55,454 nt of DNA from Micrococcales bacterium. GTDB lineage: Bacteria > Actinomycetota > Actinomycetes > Actinomycetales > Cellulomonadaceae. Location of the stretch: NCBI GenBank assembly GCA_009777345.1, contig WRMB01000022.1:1-55454 (forward strand), given 5' to 3'. A program made the position numbers and the translations under genes. Within the stretch, counting starts at the first letter, position 1; each line of letters begins with the position of its first letter. Positions 33,030 to 40,523 of this stretch are shown here, piece after piece. The notes below the pieces were generated by a model. That model saw only the letters and a program-made list of their open reading frames with translations, did not search any database and had not been told where the DNA came from.

Positions 33030-33827
33030 CTATACGAGGTGCAGGGCCTGCAGCCAGCCGTCGGGCATCAGGGGGTAGCCGACGAACACCACGGCGTCCA
33101 TCACCGCGTGCGCCATGACCAGCGGCATGACGCGCCGGGTGCGCTGGTACCACAGCGCGAGCACCACACCCATGACGACGTTGCCGAGGAACGGCCCGAA
33201 CCCCTGGTACAGGTGGTACGAACCCCGCAGCAAGGCCGACGCGGCGATCACCGCCGGGACCTTCCAGCGCAGGTCGCGCAGCCGTTCGGACAGGTAGCCG
33301 ACGGCGACGACCTCTTCGAGCAGTCCGGCCTGCACCGCCGCGGCCAGCAGCACCGGTATTGTCCACCAGGTCGCGTCCAGACCGGCGGGCTGCACCTGCA
33401 CCGTCACACCCAGCGCCCGGCCCAGCGCGTACAGCCCCAGCCCGGGGATGCCGATGGCGGCGGCCAGCCCGACGCCGACGCCCAGGTCCCGCCACGGCCG
33501 TGACCAGTCCAGGCCCATCCGGCGGGCGGCGCGGCGCATGGTCGGGGCCAGCAGGTACAGCGCCAGGGCCACCGGGACCAGCGGGAACGTCAGGTGGTAG
33601 ACCTGGTAGAGCACGTCCAGCCAGGGCCGGTCCGACCGGCTGGGGTTGAGCGTCGCGGTCTGGTCGCCCAGCGCGGTCGACGCAGTGACCCGGTCGAGCA
33701 GGACGATGACCGCGTACACCCCGGACCGGGCCAGGGACAGGCCCAGCACGATCCAGATCTCCAGGGCCAGGCGTCGTCGGTCCGGCACGTCGTGCGGCTC
33801 GACGTCGGCCAGGGCGGGACTGCTCAC
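33030..33827 (-). CDS. CPBP-family intramembrane metalloprotease (CAAX protease-like)
   Basis: A 265-residue membrane protein with about seven helices. The Abi/CPBP motifs are present: LLEEVVAVGYL (glutamate pair), LLRGSYHLYQG (His) and MAHAVMDAVVF (His). Bacterial members process or tolerate small peptides and bacteriocins, and eukaryotic Rce1 cleaves prenylated proteins. The substrate is not known here. A GTG start at 33827 is used; a longer frame to 33885 lies in a different frame. It is divergent from the leaderless gene at 33902. Confidence 0.88.
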   Translation of the reverse strand: MSSPALADVEPHDVPDRRRLALEIWIVLGLSLARSGVYAVIVLLDRVTASTALGDQTATLNPSRSDRPWLDVLYQVYHLTFPLVPVALALYLLAPTMRRAARRMGLDWSRPWRDLGVGVGLAAAIGIPGLGLYALGRALGVTVQVQPAGLDATWWTIPVLLAAAVQAGLLEEVVAVGYLSERLRDLRWKVPAVIAASALLRGSYHLYQGFGPFLGNVVMGVVLALWYQRTRRVMPLVMAHAVMDAVVFVGYPLMPDGWLQALHLV

Positions 33828-33901
33828 CGGGTGACGATACGCCGCCGACGTGGGTCGGGGGACATGGGTCCGGTGGCGGTCCCATGCCCTAGAGTCGCGG
33901 T

Positions 33902-34441
33902 GTGGACACGACGCGGTGGCAGGTCCCCCGGCTGACGGCCCGACCCCAGCTGGTCAGCGAGGTCGCGATACTGGTGGTCGGGCTGGTGCTGATCGTGCTC
34001 GTCGCCGTCTTCGAGCCCCGGGCCTGGTGGCTGTCCGTGCTGGTGGTGCTGGTGCTCACCTACCTGCTGGTGGTGGTGCTCACCGAACGCACCTGGTTCG
34101 ACCCCGACGCGGTGTCCCGGCGCCGCTGGTCGCCGCGCCCGGCCACCCTGGCGCTGGCCGACGTGACGCAGGTCGCGATCCAGGCCCGGGGCGCCACCGG
34201 CGCCGCGCTGGTGCTGCAGGGCCGGCCGAGCGGTGCGCGCCGCGGCACGACGATCGCGGTGCCGCTGGTCCAGGTCACCATGTTCGACGCCCGCACCCAG
34301 TCGCCGGACGTGACGCGCCGCCTCGCGGACACCGTCGTCGACCTGCCCGGCGGCAAGGACGCGGCCATGCACCTGCGCGCCCACGCCACCCACACCGCGG
34401 GCGGTGGCGCCCCGGAACGCTCGTCGCTGCTCGACCGCTGA
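33902..34441 (+). CDS. Small membrane protein, unknown
   Basis: A 179-residue protein with two N-terminal membrane helices (VSEVAILVVGLVLIVLVAVF and WWLSVLVVLVLTYLLVVVL), then about 115 cytoplasmic residues. These could form a PH-like beta domain (ERTWFDPDAVSRRRW, ALADVTQVAIQARG, TIAVPLVQVTMFD). I do not recognise a named family. The GTG start directly follows a TAGAGT box by eight bases, a typical leaderless arrangement. It is divergent from the CPBP protease, with 74 bp between starts. Confidence 0.7.
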   Translation: MDTTRWQVPRLTARPQLVSEVAILVVGLVLIVLVAVFEPRAWWLSVLVVLVLTYLLVVVLTERTWFDPDAVSRRRWSPRPATLALADVTQVAIQARGATGAALVLQGRPSGARRGTTIAVPLVQVTMFDARTQSPDVTRRLADTVVDLPGGKDAAMHLRAHATHTAGGGAPERSSLLDR

Positions 34442-34643
34442 GACCGGCCCGTCCGCGCCTCGACGAGGTGGGCGCAGGCGATCCGCGCACGACGTGCTCA
34501 GGCACGGCTTCGGGACGATCGTAGGAATAGCGGGACGGCGGTCGATAGGACTGACGTGCCGCCGTCGACACCGGGGCGGACTGCACCTGCGCACCACCCG
34601 GTCCGGGCCTGGACCTCGGAAGGCATGAAGGAGGACGATAGCC

Positions 34644-35159
34644 GTGATGCATACCTCCACCGTCGTCGCTGGAGCGGTCCACCAGCTCGGCGACATCCTG
34701 CGTTCGCGCCTGCGCGTCCAGACCACCGAGGCCCGGGACACCAGCGTCCTGGTGCTCGACGACCGGTCGGCCGTCATCGTCGACCGGGGCGACTCCGGCG
34801 ACCTGCTCGTCACCCTGTGGGAACGGCTGGTCCCGGACGACGCGTCCGGCCAGCGCTGGTCCACCCCCGGCTACCAGACCCTCGTCTTCTCCAAGACCGG
34901 CGCGCTGCCCGAACGCACCTGGGCTCGCGTCGCCGCCGTCACCCAGACCGAGAACGCCGGCGTGGCCGTGCGGGCGGTGGTCCACGCCGTGCGCGGCCAG
35001 GCCGCGGAGTCCCCGCCGTGGCGCTTCGCCTGCGACCGGGGCGACGTCTGGGACCTGACCGTCGGCCAGCCGATCCCCGCGTCGTGCCCGAACTGCGGTT
35101 CGGGCCGTATCGTCCGCGCCGCGCAGGCCGTCCGGCGACCGGCGGCCGAGGAGCAGTAG
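34644..35159 (+). CDS. Hypothetical protein with a C-terminal CPNCG zinc-ribbon half
   Basis: A 171-residue soluble protein. A central region has the look of a mixed alpha/beta domain (TSVLVLDDRSAVIVDRGDSGDLLVTLWERLVPDD...TLVFSKTGALPERTW). The C-terminus carries FACDRGD and CPNCGSG, i.e. three cysteines of a possible rubredoxin-like zinc site. GTG at 34644 is preferred over ATG at 34647 because AAGGAGG ends nine bases before it. Function unknown. It is followed by a bidirectional hairpin. Confidence 0.7.
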   Translation: MMHTSTVVAGAVHQLGDILRSRLRVQTTEARDTSVLVLDDRSAVIVDRGDSGDLLVTLWERLVPDDASGQRWSTPGYQTLVFSKTGALPERTWARVAAVTQTENAGVAVRAVVHAVRGQAAESPPWRFACDRGDVWDLTVGQPIPASCPNCGSGRIVRAAQAVRRPAAEEQ

Positions 35160-35207
35160 GGCGCCGCGGGGCCTGGGCCTGGCGGTCCGGTCCGGCGCAG
35201 GTGACAA

Positions 35208-35260
35208 GGTACGGGCCCCGGCGCACGCACGGCGCTGTGCCTGCTGCCGAGGCCCGTACC
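35208..35260. terminator. Bidirectional hairpin terminator
   Basis: Perfect 10-bp outer arms (GGTACGGGCC and GGCCCGTACC) with a structured GC-rich loop, between convergent genes at 34644-35159 (plus) and 35275-35427 (minus). Its position fits termination of both. Confidence 0.75.
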
Positions 35261-35274
35261 CGACCGGGGGCCTA

Positions 35275-35427
35275 TCAGGTGGCCGCCTGCGGTCCGGACT
35301 CGCACGACGTCAGGCGGATCGTCAGACCGATCGACGCCCCGACCAGGCAGAGTCCTATGATGGTCGCGCTACCGACCGCGGCCAGCACCCGAGGTGCGTG
35401 GACCAGACGGGCGGTCGTCTCAGGCAT
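35275..35427 (-). CDS. 50-residue single-pass membrane protein
   Basis: A short minus-strand gene: 50 residues with a single hydrophobic helix spanning about residues 14-38 (VLAAVGSATIIGLCLVGASI and on), a short polar N-terminus and a small Cys-containing tail. The ATG has a strong GAGGAG six bases upstream, and the gene ends just before a bidirectional terminator, so it looks genuine despite its size. It lies 233 bp downstream of the ABC exporter gene on the same strand. No known small protein is recognised. Confidence 0.65.
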   Translation of the reverse strand: MPETTARLVHAPRVLAAVGSATIIGLCLVGASIGLTIRLTSCESGPQAAT

Positions 35428-35660
35428 GGCAACTCCTCGCCACGGTTTCCGCAGATATTTCGCAATACCCGGCGGAAATCACCGGGTCATGCGGTACCTC
35501 GACGGTAGCAGCCACCTGCGGGCCGAGCGACACGAGCCGTCTCCCTGCGGCCGTCCGGGTGATACGACGAATGCGGGGCAGAGACGATATCGCCATTGTC
35601 AGAAAGGTCGGGCATGTCTTTGTCGTATCTCTGTGGGCGATAGGGCGCGCTGGGCCGGGA

Positions 35661-37544
35661 TCACACGGCCGGGGCGAACTGGGTGCGGTACAGGTCGGCG
35701 TAGAGGCCGTCGGCGGCCAGCAGGTCGGTGTGGGTGCCGTGCTCGACGACGCGCCCCGCCTCCACCACGACGATGAGGTCGGCGTGCCGCACCGTGGACA
35801 GCCGGTGGGCGATGACCAGGGCGGTGCGGTCGGTCAGGGCGGCGTCCAGGGCGGCCTGCACCGCGGCCTCGGACTCGGAGTCCAGGTGGGCGGTGGCCTC
35901 GTCCAGCACCACCAGGGCGGGCGACTTCAGCAGCACCCGGGCGATGGCCAGGCGCTGACGCTCCCCGCCGGACAGCCGGTAGCCGCGGTCGCCGACCACG
36001 GTGTCCAGGCCCTGCGGCATGGCGCTGACCAGGTCGGCGATCCGGGCGGCGCGCAGCACGTCCCACAGCTCGTCGTCGGTGGCGTCCGGGCGGGCGTAGC
36101 GCAGGTTCCCGGCCACGCTGTCGTGGAACAGGTGGGCCTCCTGGGAGACCACACCGACCACCGCGTGCAGCGACTCCTGCGTCACCTCGCGCAGGTCGGT
36201 ACCGGCGATGCGGACGGCTCCGCGGGTCGGGTCATACATCCTGGTGACCAGCTGGGAGAGGGTGGTCTTGCCCGCCCCGGACGGGCCGACCAGGGCCACC
36301 ATCGACCCGGCGGGCACCGCGAACGACACGTCGACGATGGTCTCGGCGGCGGCGTCGCGGACCGGGGCACCAGGCAGAGCGGCCACCTGCTCCAGGGAGG
36401 CCAGGGACACCTCGTCGGCGTCGGGGTAGCGGAACCCGACCCCGGCCAGCTCGAGCGAGGCGCCGGTCGCGGCCACGTCGTCGCGCAGGTCGTGGGCGTC
36501 GGGCGCGTCGGCCACGGACGGTTCCAGGTCCAGCACCTCCAGCACCCGTTCGAAGCTGACCAGCGCCGTCATCACGTCGACCTGCACGTTGGACAGCGCG
36601 GTCAACGGCCCGTACAGCCGCTGCAGGTAGGCGGTGAGGGCCACGACCACCCCGACGGTCAGCTCCCCGCGCACCGCCTGCAGCCCGCCGACGCCGTACA
36701 CGGCGGCCACGGCCAGCGCGGCCAGGGTGGTCAGCCCGATCCGGAACCAGGTGGCGTACAGGGCGCGGCGCACCCCGATGCGCGCCACCTGGTCGGCCTG
36801 GGCGGCGTAGGTCGCGACCTCCCGGGCCGGGGTGCCGAACACCTTGACCAGATGCGCTCCGGCCACGTTGAAACGTTCGGTCATGGTCTGCGCGGCGACG
36901 GCGTTGAGGTCGTACGACTCGCGGGTCACCTCGGCCATCTTCCGCCCGAACCAGCGCGCCGGGAGGACGAACACCGGCACCATGACCAGCGACAGCAGGG
37001 TGAGCCGCCACGACATCGACGCCATCGCGGCCAGCACGAACACCACGGTCAGGGTGTTGGACACCACGTTCTGCAGGGTCGAGGTGAAGGCCTGCTGGGC
37101 GCCGAGCACGTCACCGTTGAGCCGTTGCACCAGCGCCCCGGTCTTGGCCCGGGAGAAGAACGCCAGCGGCATGCGCTGGACATGGTCGAACACCTGCACC
37201 CGCAGGTCCCGGATCAGCCCCTCGCCGATCCGGGCCGACAACCACCGGTCCACCACCGACAGCCCCGCCCCGACCAGGGCCAGCGCCGCCGCACCGCCCG
37301 CGGCCAGCACCACGGTGCGCGAGCTGCCCGCGGCGATCCCGTCGTCGATGAGGACCCGGAACAGCAGCGGGGTGAGCGCACCCAGCCCGGCCTCGACGGC
37401 GATGATCAACAGGAACACCCCGAGGCCGGTCCGGTAGGGCCGGGCGAACCCCAGGATGCGGCGCAGGACGTCGCGGCCCAGCCGGTGGTTGGCGACCGTA
37501 CGGTCCCGGGTGAAGCCCACCATCACAGGTCGGACATGAGACAT
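35661..37544 (-). CDS. ABC exporter (fused TM and ATPase, MsbA/multidrug type)
   Basis: A 627-residue half-transporter that would act as a homodimer. Residues ~30-330 form the six-helix exporter domain. The nucleotide-binding domain has Walker A GPSGAGKTT, a Q-loop (VSQEAHLF), signature LSGGERQRLAIA, Walker B ALVVLDEATAHLD and the switch IAHRLST. Substrate unknown; candidates are drugs, lipids or peptides. The ATG at 37544 is preceded by a GGAGG-like stretch. The gene stands alone on the minus strand, with a small membrane protein gene downstream. Confidence 0.93.
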   Translation of the reverse strand: MSHVRPVMVGFTRDRTVANHRLGRDVLRRILGFARPYRTGLGVFLLIIAVEAGLGALTPLLFRVLIDDGIAAGSSRTVVLAAGGAAALALVGAGLSVVDRWLSARIGEGLIRDLRVQVFDHVQRMPLAFFSRAKTGALVQRLNGDVLGAQQAFTSTLQNVVSNTLTVVFVLAAMASMSWRLTLLSLVMVPVFVLPARWFGRKMAEVTRESYDLNAVAAQTMTERFNVAGAHLVKVFGTPAREVATYAAQADQVARIGVRRALYATWFRIGLTTLAALAVAAVYGVGGLQAVRGELTVGVVVALTAYLQRLYGPLTALSNVQVDVMTALVSFERVLEVLDLEPSVADAPDAHDLRDDVAATGASLELAGVGFRYPDADEVSLASLEQVAALPGAPVRDAAAETIVDVSFAVPAGSMVALVGPSGAGKTTLSQLVTRMYDPTRGAVRIAGTDLREVTQESLHAVVGVVSQEAHLFHDSVAGNLRYARPDATDDELWDVLRAARIADLVSAMPQGLDTVVGDRGYRLSGGERQRLAIARVLLKSPALVVLDEATAHLDSESEAAVQAALDAALTDRTALVIAHRLSTVRHADLIVVVEAGRVVEHGTHTDLLAADGLYADLYRTQFAPAV

Positions 37545-37721
37545 GAGATACCTCCTGACGATGCCTGCATCCTCGCCTGCTGAGCCCCCTGGGCAGGCGT
37601 GGCCGTGGAGACGGCAGGTGTGCGCCGCTCAATCATGAGCCATGCTCACCCAGCAGGCGGCGTCGAACCACCGGCAAGCTGCCCCTGCTGCGCCGCTCGG
37701 TGACGAACACGTAACATGCAC

Positions 37722-37757
37722 TTGCGGCACTATCGCCCGGAGGGTATGCTGCGGAGC
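37722..37757 (+). promoter_or_regulatory. Promoter of the higBA-like module
   Basis: TTGCGG at 37722-37727, a 17-base spacer and TATGCT at 37745-37750 make a near-consensus promoter. The GTG at 37758 follows the -10 box by seven bases, so the toxin mRNA would be leaderless. Confidence 0.7.
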
Positions 37758-38162
37758 GTGGACGTCCTCCGATCGCGTCAGTTCGACATGTGGGTGCGCA
37801 ACCTTGTGGAGAAGGCGCGCGACGGGGACGTGGTTGCGTTCGCGACTGCGAAGTACGTCTCCGACCAGATCACCTACCTTCGCGGCCTCACAAGACCGCC
37901 GAACCTCGAAGACGAGACTGCCACGTTGAAGTGGGTGCGCCAGTCGCGCAGGTATCAGCTGTGGCGCTTGTCTCACCCTTATGACGGCCTCGTGGCAGCT
38001 CGGCTCATCGTCTGGTTCGACGACGAGCACAACACCGCTGTCATCGCTCTGTTCGCTGGCGACAAGGCACGAATAGGAGATGCGTTCTACGCCTCGGTCG
38101 GTACACGAGGTGATCAAGTCGTCGACCTATGGAAAGCCGAGAGGATGAGAGAGGGACAATGA
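37758..38162 (+). CDS. RelE-superfamily (HigB-like) toxin
   Basis: A 134-residue protein placed first in a toxin-antitoxin pair. It has an N-terminal helix pair (FDMWVRNLVEKARDGDVVAFATAKYVSDQITYL), a central TATLKWVRQSRRYQLWRL strand-turn and TAVIALFAGDKARIGDAFY. The order toxin-then-HTH antitoxin and the basic RQSRRY patch fit HigB/phage-derived Gp49-like toxins, which cleave ribosome-bound mRNA. The start could be ATG 37746 or GTG 37758. I prefer the latter because the ATG lies inside the -10 box. Codon use is less GC-biased than the neighbours. Confidence 0.8.
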   Translation: MDVLRSRQFDMWVRNLVEKARDGDVVAFATAKYVSDQITYLRGLTRPPNLEDETATLKWVRQSRRYQLWRLSHPYDGLVAARLIVWFDDEHNTAVIALFAGDKARIGDAFYASVGTRGDQVVDLWKAERMREGQ

Positions 38163-38548
38163 TCGAGAACTTCATGGACCCTGAGCAGAGCGGCTTCGGT
38201 CCTATCGACGACACGCTGGCCGCGCTGGAGTCGATCCCCGGCATCAACGACGACCTCGACGAGCGCATAGAGGCCCGTGAGCAGATGGAGCGCGAGCACA
38301 TCGCCGGTCTGGCGATGGTTCGCGAGGTCGCCGCGATGACGCAGGACGACGTGGCGAAGAAGATGGGTGTCGCCCAGGGCAGCGTCTCACGCCTGGAGAA
38401 ACGAGGTGACCTGCTGCTGTCCTCGCTACGGGCATATTTCAAGGCCGTCGGCGCCGAGGCGACTATCGTCCTCAAGATCGGCGACACCCAGCGCATCGTT
38501 CCGCTCGACGATCTCGTAGCACCGAGCCGCACCAGACAGGCACGCTGA
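38159..38548 (+). CDS. HigA-like XRE-family antitoxin
   Basis: A 129-residue protein with an acidic N-terminal half and an XRE helix-turn-helix at about residues 58-85 (MTQDDVAKKMGVAQGSVSRLEKR). It would neutralise the preceding toxin and repress the operon. The ATG overlaps the toxin stop (ATGA). This placement of HTH antitoxin second is typical of higBA. Confidence 0.88.
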   Translation: MIENFMDPEQSGFGPIDDTLAALESIPGINDDLDERIEAREQMEREHIAGLAMVREVAAMTQDDVAKKMGVAQGSVSRLEKRGDLLLSSLRAYFKAVGAEATIVLKIGDTQRIVPLDDLVAPSRTRQAR

Positions 38549-38564
38549 GCCAGCACCAGGCCGA

Positions 38565-39014
38565 CTACGTGCCAGGTAGGTCCCGACGGTCGGACGAGAT
38601 GCTCTGGAGGTGGGCCAGGAGGGTGGCGGGGTCGGTCTTGGGGACCGAGGAACCGGTGAACCCGGCCTGGTCGCGGGTCACTATCCAGTCGGCCGCCGCC
38701 GTCTCGGCGCAGGCCCGCACCAGGCCGTCCTCGAAGTCTGGTTCGTGGTTGGCCAGGGCGTCGTCGCAGGTCGTCGAGTCGACGGGCAGGATGGTCATGG
38801 TCTGGGCCAGGGTGGTGACGGCCCGCCGGGCGACAGGCTCGCCGGACGTGCGGGTCAGGATGTAGTAGACGTCTTTCAGCGACGTGGCCGGCAGGCACAG
38901 GCTGGTGTCGGCCGTGACCAGCGCGCTGACCAGGGCGACGGCCGTGGTGTGCTCGGGCCGTCCGCTGTCGAGGAAGTCCAGGACGACGTTGGTGTCCAGG
39001 ACGGCCTTAGCCAT
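38565..39014 (-). CDS. PIN-domain toxin
   Basis: A 149-residue PIN-domain protein. VLDTNVVLDFL at the N-terminus, LPATSLKDVYYILTR, PDFEDGLVRACA with paired acidic residues and WIVTRDQAGFTGSSVP give the full set of active-site acids. It overlaps the upstream antitoxin gene by eight bases. The pairing of a PIN toxin with a RelB/DinJ-type antitoxin is a hybrid combination. Confidence 0.9.
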   Translation of the reverse strand: MAKAVLDTNVVLDFLDSGRPEHTTAVALVSALVTADTSLCLPATSLKDVYYILTRTSGEPVARRAVTTLAQTMTILPVDSTTCDDALANHEPDFEDGLVRACAETAAADWIVTRDQAGFTGSSVPKTDPATLLAHLQSISSDRRDLPGT

Positions 39015-39309
39015 GACGTCGGCGCATCTCGTCCGCGAGTACCTGGGCGGTTCCGGCGTCGGTGGCGATGGCGGGCGAGCGGGAGATGCCCGCCACCGAC
39101 ATCAGCGCGGCGAGCCTGTGCTCGCGTTCGGCGCGGGCCTGGTCGGCATCGGCCGCCGTGAGGAAGTCCGGGAGCTGTCTGGTCTCGGCGATGTGCTGGT
39201 AGAGGCCTCGGATGGCCTCCGACGGTGTCGTGTGATGGGCAGCCAGGACGTTCTCGGCCTGACGTTTGACCCGTTCGTCGACCCGGCCGTTCACGAGCAC
39301 GGTACTCAT
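39007..39309 (-). CDS. RelB/DinJ-like antitoxin
   Basis: A 100-residue antitoxin. The N-terminal MSTVLVNGRVDERVKRQAE...TPSEAIRGLYQHI is the ribbon-helix-helix of RelB/DinJ, followed by an acidic helical tail (DADQARAEREHRLA). The ATG has a near-perfect GGAGGTGAT ribosome site. A GTCTTAC-G-GTAAGAC palindrome lies 11 bases upstream and is the likely operator. Confidence 0.88.
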   Translation of the reverse strand: MSTVLVNGRVDERVKRQAENVLAAHHTTPSEAIRGLYQHIAETRQLPDFLTAADADQARAEREHRLAALMSVAGISRSPAIATDAGTAQVLADEMRRRHG

Positions 39310-39319
39310 GATCACCTCC

Positions 39320-39334
39320 GTCTTACGGTAAGAC
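39320..39334. promoter_or_regulatory. Operator palindrome of the relB-like/PIN module
   Basis: Perfect 7-bp arms (GTCTTAC/GTAAGAC) around one base, between the ribosome site and a CCATAGGT -10-like patch on the minus strand. It is a probable autoregulatory site of the ribbon-helix-helix antitoxin. Confidence 0.6.
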
Positions 39335-39452
39335 CTATGGTACCTCGTCTGGCGACGACGGTGGGTCGTGTCGAGCGACTGATGAAGGCTCGGGGCTACA
39401 GTGATGACCGGCACGACCCCTTGCCGACGTGCCCGGACGAGAAGGAGACACC

Positions 39453-39872
39453 GTGCCCGACCTGACCGATCACGGCCCGAACCCGTATGTCGTCGATATC
39501 GAGGCCGCGACCGTCGAGAACACCAATTTCCGGGCGACGCTGTGGACCGGTTCGCACCTGCAGCTCACCGTGATGTCGATCCCACCGGGTGGGGACATCG
39601 GCCTGGAGGTCCACACCGACCACGACCAGTTCCTGCGCGTCGAGCAGGGCGCGGGACAGGTCCAGATGGGCCCGACCGAGCAGGACCTGACCTTCACGGC
39701 CGAGGTCCAGGCCGACTGGGCGGTCTTCGTCCCGGCCGGGACCTGGCACAACATCACCAACACCGGCACGGACGACCTGCGCCTGTACACCCTGTACGGT
39801 CCGCCGGACCACGTCCACGGCACGCTGCACCCGACCCGGCACGATGCCGAGAACGATCCGCACGAGCACTGA
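39453..39872 (+). CDS. Cupin-domain protein
   Basis: A 139-residue single cupin. The two metal-binding motifs are recognisable: GGDIGLEVHTDHDQFLRVEQG with His residues and Glu, and FVPAGTWHNITNTG with the closing His. The short PDHVHGTLH tail adds more His. The metal and substrate are unknown; such small cupins act as sensors, isomerases or oxygenases. The GTG start is supported by a GAAGGAG five bases upstream. It is the first gene of a patchy accessory stretch and is divergent from the TA module. Confidence 0.85.
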   Translation: MPDLTDHGPNPYVVDIEAATVENTNFRATLWTGSHLQLTVMSIPPGGDIGLEVHTDHDQFLRVEQGAGQVQMGPTEQDLTFTAEVQADWAVFVPAGTWHNITNTGTDDLRLYTLYGPPDHVHGTLHPTRHDAENDPHEH

Positions 39873-39929
39873 CACACCCCGGACCGACGCCACGGCCGAC
39901 CTGAAGAGCTGGGCGAGGCGTCGGTCCGT

Positions 39930-40110
39930 GTGCCGATGAGTGCTGAGGTGGACGACAGGCCGGTGCGGGTCGAGATCGCGACGATCGTGCAGCCGAGCCG
40001 ACCGGAGCTGCTCGACCCGTCCGACCTCGCGCGCTGGCAGCGGCTGCGCCGTGTCGGGGACCGCGACCGCCTCAGCACCGGTGTGCTGCTGCGCCTGTTC
40101 GTCGGTGGGA
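39930..40110 (+). pseudogene. Truncated 4'-phosphopantetheinyl transferase (N-terminal fragment)
   Basis: About 55-60 residues resemble the N-terminus of an Sfp/HetI-type 4'-phosphopantetheinyl transferase: VRVEIATIVQPSRPELLDPSDLARWQRLRRVGDRDRL followed by GVLLRL. The rest of the enzyme, with its Mg-binding and KEA motifs, is missing. The frame runs into DNA encoding an IS66-type transposase fragment on the opposite strand and stops at 40139. The junction is at about 40105-40115. Homology is inferred from a short stretch. Confidence 0.55.
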
Positions 40111-40393
40111 CTGTGGGGTTGGTGGTGAACCGCAGGTAGTCGTCGAGCCGGTCTTTGAGCCTGCGTCGCAGGGCGGCGTGCTTCTTCCCGAACTTTCCTG
40201 GGGGGTCCGGGTCGCTGGTGGTGGCGGCCAGGGCGCTGGTGATCAGGCGCAGCAGCACACCGTTACGCTCCTCGGCCGCCGCCAGCTCGCCAGCCAGCCG
40301 CTCGACCACGCCGAGCAGCCGATCTACCTCACCACCAGCAGCTTCACCCACACCCGAAGCTTGCACCATCCCCAGGCCAAGCACCGGCGACAC
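40105..40393 (-). mobile_element. IS66-type transposase fragment
   Basis: Read on the minus strand the first part encodes an acidic helical segment (VDRLLGVVERLAGELAAAEERNG). The second encodes GKFGKKHAALRRRLKDRLDD followed by YLRFTTNPTVPPTN. The second part is the DYLRF...VPxxNN landmark preceding the last catalytic Glu of IS66-family transposases. The catalytic residues and the element's ends are missing, so it is a relic. It abuts the truncated phosphopantetheinyl transferase and an accessory gene. Confidence 0.6.
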
Positions 40394-40447
40394 GCCGGAC
40401 GACCCTCAATCCCGACCATGAGGCACGGCGATCAGCACGGTGAACAG

Positions 40448-40475
40448 TTACGACGACCTGTCGGACAGCTACACT
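40448..40475 (+). promoter_or_regulatory. Promoter of the 695-residue orphan gene
   Basis: TTACGA at 40448-40453, a 16-base spacer and TACACT at 40470-40475 form a good promoter. The GGAG ribosome site and ATG at 40524 follow at normal distance. Confidence 0.55.
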
Positions 40476-40523
40476 GTTGCCCGGAAAGGCCGGACGCGGA
40501 CCGAAGAGATAGGAGACCAAGAC

